Shown here one piece after another: positions 31,873 to 33,061 of a stretch of DNA of 33,061 nt; the stretch's first letter is position 1, and each line of letters begins with the position of its first letter. This DNA is from DATNBT01 sp964579765. GTDB lineage: Bacteria > Acidobacteriota > Vicinamibacteria > Vicinamibacterales > CAVVIG01. The position numbers and the translations under genes were made by a program. Under the pieces are notes generated by a model. The model was not told the origin of the DNA, did no database searches, and saw only the letters and a list, made by a program, of their open reading frames with translations. The DNA lies in the NCBI GenBank assembly GCA_964579765.1, contig CAZOIK010000372.1:1-33061 (forward strand), read 5' to 3'.

Positions 31873-32940
31873 CTAGTTGAGGGCCGGGTTCTGGGCGCGC
31901 GAAGTCTCGTCCCCCCTTGCGGCGTCAGCCGTAGGGCGCTTCCGCGGGGCTCGACGAGGGCTGACCAGGGGCGAGAACAGCTCGTACGCGTGCGGGACGA
32001 CCGTGCATTCGACGCGACCGCGACCGGTCGCCAGAGCCTCTGTGATGAGGGGCGAGACGGGGAGTAACGCGGCCTGGTGCTGCGTCAGCCAGCGGCGATA
32101 CAGCAGAGCGAATCGCGGTCCGGCGAAGTCCCTCGTGTAGCGGGCGAACTTCGCCTTCACCTGCTCACCGCCGGGGCTGGTGTACTCACTCCAGTCGGTG
32201 GCCCGACGTCGGTGAAAGAAGTACCAGTTGACCTCGTTGGCCATGTCGCCGAGCGGACTGGCCAGCTCCTCGCGAACCGCGGTCTCGTAGTCGGTGACGA
32301 CTCGTTGAAGCGCCTGCGGAAACACCAGCCGCACGGTCCACAGCCGACTAACCGCGAGCAGCGGTGCATGGCCGAACAGGAACAGTCGAAAGTCTTCCGT
32401 CCAGGGAACCGTGACCACATACAAGACGACGACCCGGCCAGCCTGGTCGATCCCGATGGGGAACGTCCCTGACAGCAGCTCTGCGTCGTCCACAGGCGCC
32501 GCGAGCGGAGGCTCAGAGAGCGCAACCGCCCGCCGCGCCGCCAGTAATTCCAGTTTCTCAGCTCGAGTCGTGAGCCAGTCCAGGTCAGGGCCAATCAAAG
32601 CCGCATCGAGACGCATCAATCGATTCACCGCCTGCCGCGCCGGCACTGCGCGTCGATAGCGGCTCTCGGGCTCACCAATGGCGTGATAGAGCGGCTTGTG
32701 GTGAACGTGATAGAGCTTGGCGCGGTTGTGAATGCACGCGGACGTCACGGCGAAGCCGCGGCGGACGAGCTTCTCGAAAAACGCGTTGCACTTCTCGCCG
32801 CCCGGCTTCACGCCCGCAAACGTCCCGTACTGCCGCTTGATGCACAGCCCGGAGTGGCGCATGACGAGGATCAGGAATCTCGCCTGACGGTCGGTGAAGC
32901 CGTAGTCGGCGACGGCCTGGACGCGTTCCTCGGAGGTCAA
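31873..32940 (-). CDS. Unknown mobile-element protein with winged-helix-like N-terminus
   Basis: A 355-residue protein I cannot name. The N-terminus (VQAVADYGFTDRQARFLILVMRHSGLCIKRQYGTFAG) looks like a winged helix, and RRGFAVTSACIHNRAKLYHVHHKPLYHAIG adds a histidine-rich wing region. The middle (PIGIDQAGRVVVLYVV, then a helical LFLFGHAPLLAVSRLWTVRL) and a C-terminal ECTVVPHAYELFSPLV follow. General shape recalls replication-relaxation-type proteins of conjugative elements and hypothetical genes near acidobacterial integrases, but this is tentative. The start is TTG at 32940: it overlaps the previous stop (TTGA) and GAGGAG lies 8 nt upstream. A longer N-terminus cannot be excluded because the frame stays open to the edge. 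Confidence 0.7.
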   Translation of the reverse strand: MTSEERVQAVADYGFTDRQARFLILVMRHSGLCIKRQYGTFAGVKPGGEKCNAFFEKLVRRGFAVTSACIHNRAKLYHVHHKPLYHAIGEPESRYRRAVPARQAVNRLMRLDAALIGPDLDWLTTRAEKLELLAARRAVALSEPPLAAPVDDAELLSGTFPIGIDQAGRVVVLYVVTVPWTEDFRLFLFGHAPLLAVSRLWTVRLVFPQALQRVVTDYETAVREELASPLGDMANEVNWYFFHRRRATDWSEYTSPGGEQVKAKFARYTRDFAGPRFALLYRRWLTQHQAALLPVSPLITEALATGRGRVECTVVPHAYELFSPLVSPRRAPRKRPTADAARGDETSRAQNPALN

Positions 32941-33061
32941 TCCAGGAGCTCCTCGGCAAGCCCGCCGTGCTCGGACTCCCCGCCGCTGCTGGCGCCGCTG
33001 CCTCCGCCAATTCGCGCGCTGCCGCCGCGATGACAGGAAAAACCCGACGAGGCCACGGAAG
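32937..33061 (-). CDS. C-terminal end of an upstream gene, unknown
   Basis: A minus-strand frame open from the right edge ends in TGA at 32937-32939, overlapping the TTG start of the next gene. The 40 visible codons encode a Gly/Ser-rich stretch and then an acidic end, SEHGGLAEELLD. That looks like a flexible protein tail, and the TTGA overlap matches the overlapping starts seen elsewhere. Too short to assign a function; the gene lies mainly outside the window. Confidence 0.45.
   Translation of the reverse strand, partial: SVASSGFSCHRGGSARIGGGSGASSGGESEHGGLAEELLD

Larger units (their letters stand above)
29411..33061. mobile_element. Left part of an integrated element at tRNA-Ser(GGA)
   Basis: The tRNA-Ser gene, an integrase next to it, an excisionase-like gene, a hairpin-rich noncoding kilobase and unknown genes together indicate an integrative element running past the right edge. 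The left boundary is taken as the tRNA 5' end. No second copy of tRNA sequence is visible before the edge, so the other end lies outside. The integrase is on the 5' side of the tRNA, whereas most tRNA-targeting elements lie beyond the 3' end. The boundary is thus provisional. Confidence 0.55.

Noticed and set aside
30869..33061. CRISPR array or second att site
   Set aside because: No regularly spaced direct repeats and no second stretch of tRNA-Ser sequence were found before the window edge.

Overview
The window is GC-rich (roughly two thirds G+C by eye) and densely coded. It looks like chromosome of an Acidobacteriota member, probably of the Vicinamibacteria type. The reasons are a VWFA-related protein of the acidobacterial type, acidobacterial-style secreted proteins, and a stress-gene assortment common in that group. 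No rRNA or housekeeping marker is present, so the taxonomy is inference.

Layout. 1-1299 is the 3' part of a GspE/PilB-type secretion ATPase. 1386-1931 is an HdeD-like membrane protein. 5365-2025 (minus) is a five-gene operon: small membrane protein, tandem universal stress protein, a protein with an LPVTA sorting signal, a VWA protein and a sortase. 5580-8015 is a Lon-family protease with a small winged-helix-like gene converging on it. 19045-8408 (minus) is a ten-gene run: MacA, MacB, one TolC, an HlyD adaptor, two ABC ATPases, two ABC-2 permeases (YbhGFSR-like), a cytochrome c and a universal stress protein. 19255-21030 is a three-part fusion of HAD phosphatase, HerA-like ATPase and a DUF5752-like domain. 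24068-20978 (minus) holds an HPF-like ribosome factor, a phosphoribosyltransferase/erythromycin-esterase fusion and an alpha/beta hydrolase. 24281-25139 holds a CBS protein and a DUF5335-like protein. 25288-29251 holds an unknown small protein, a PEGA protein, a secreted acidobacterial protein, a lipocalin and an NAD(P)-binding protein. From about 29411 a mobile element begins next to tRNA-Ser(GGA), with an integrase, an excisionase-like gene, a hairpin-rich noncoding kilobase and two genes of unknown function. It runs off the right edge.

The most striking pattern is regulatory. Most intergenic regions from 1.3 to 28.3 kb carry a sigma-54 (-24/-12) promoter signature in front of a gene, several of them near-perfect GGCAC-N5-TTGC. 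Four of these regions also carry a CGG-N4-CCG palindrome with core CGGAAAACCG or CGGAAATCCG. The palindrome-to-start distances (about 40, 43, 61, 62, 158 and 158 bp) are all close to whole helical turns. This suggests one RpoN-dependent envelope, dormancy and efflux regulon driven by an activator that is not in the window. Other leads are the complete sortase/substrate cassette in a presumed diderm, a missing Walker B aspartate in MacB, the HAD-HerA-DUF5752 fusion, an integrase frame that reads through the tRNA, and a T-shaped palindrome plus a 25-bp perfect inverted repeat in the mobile element.
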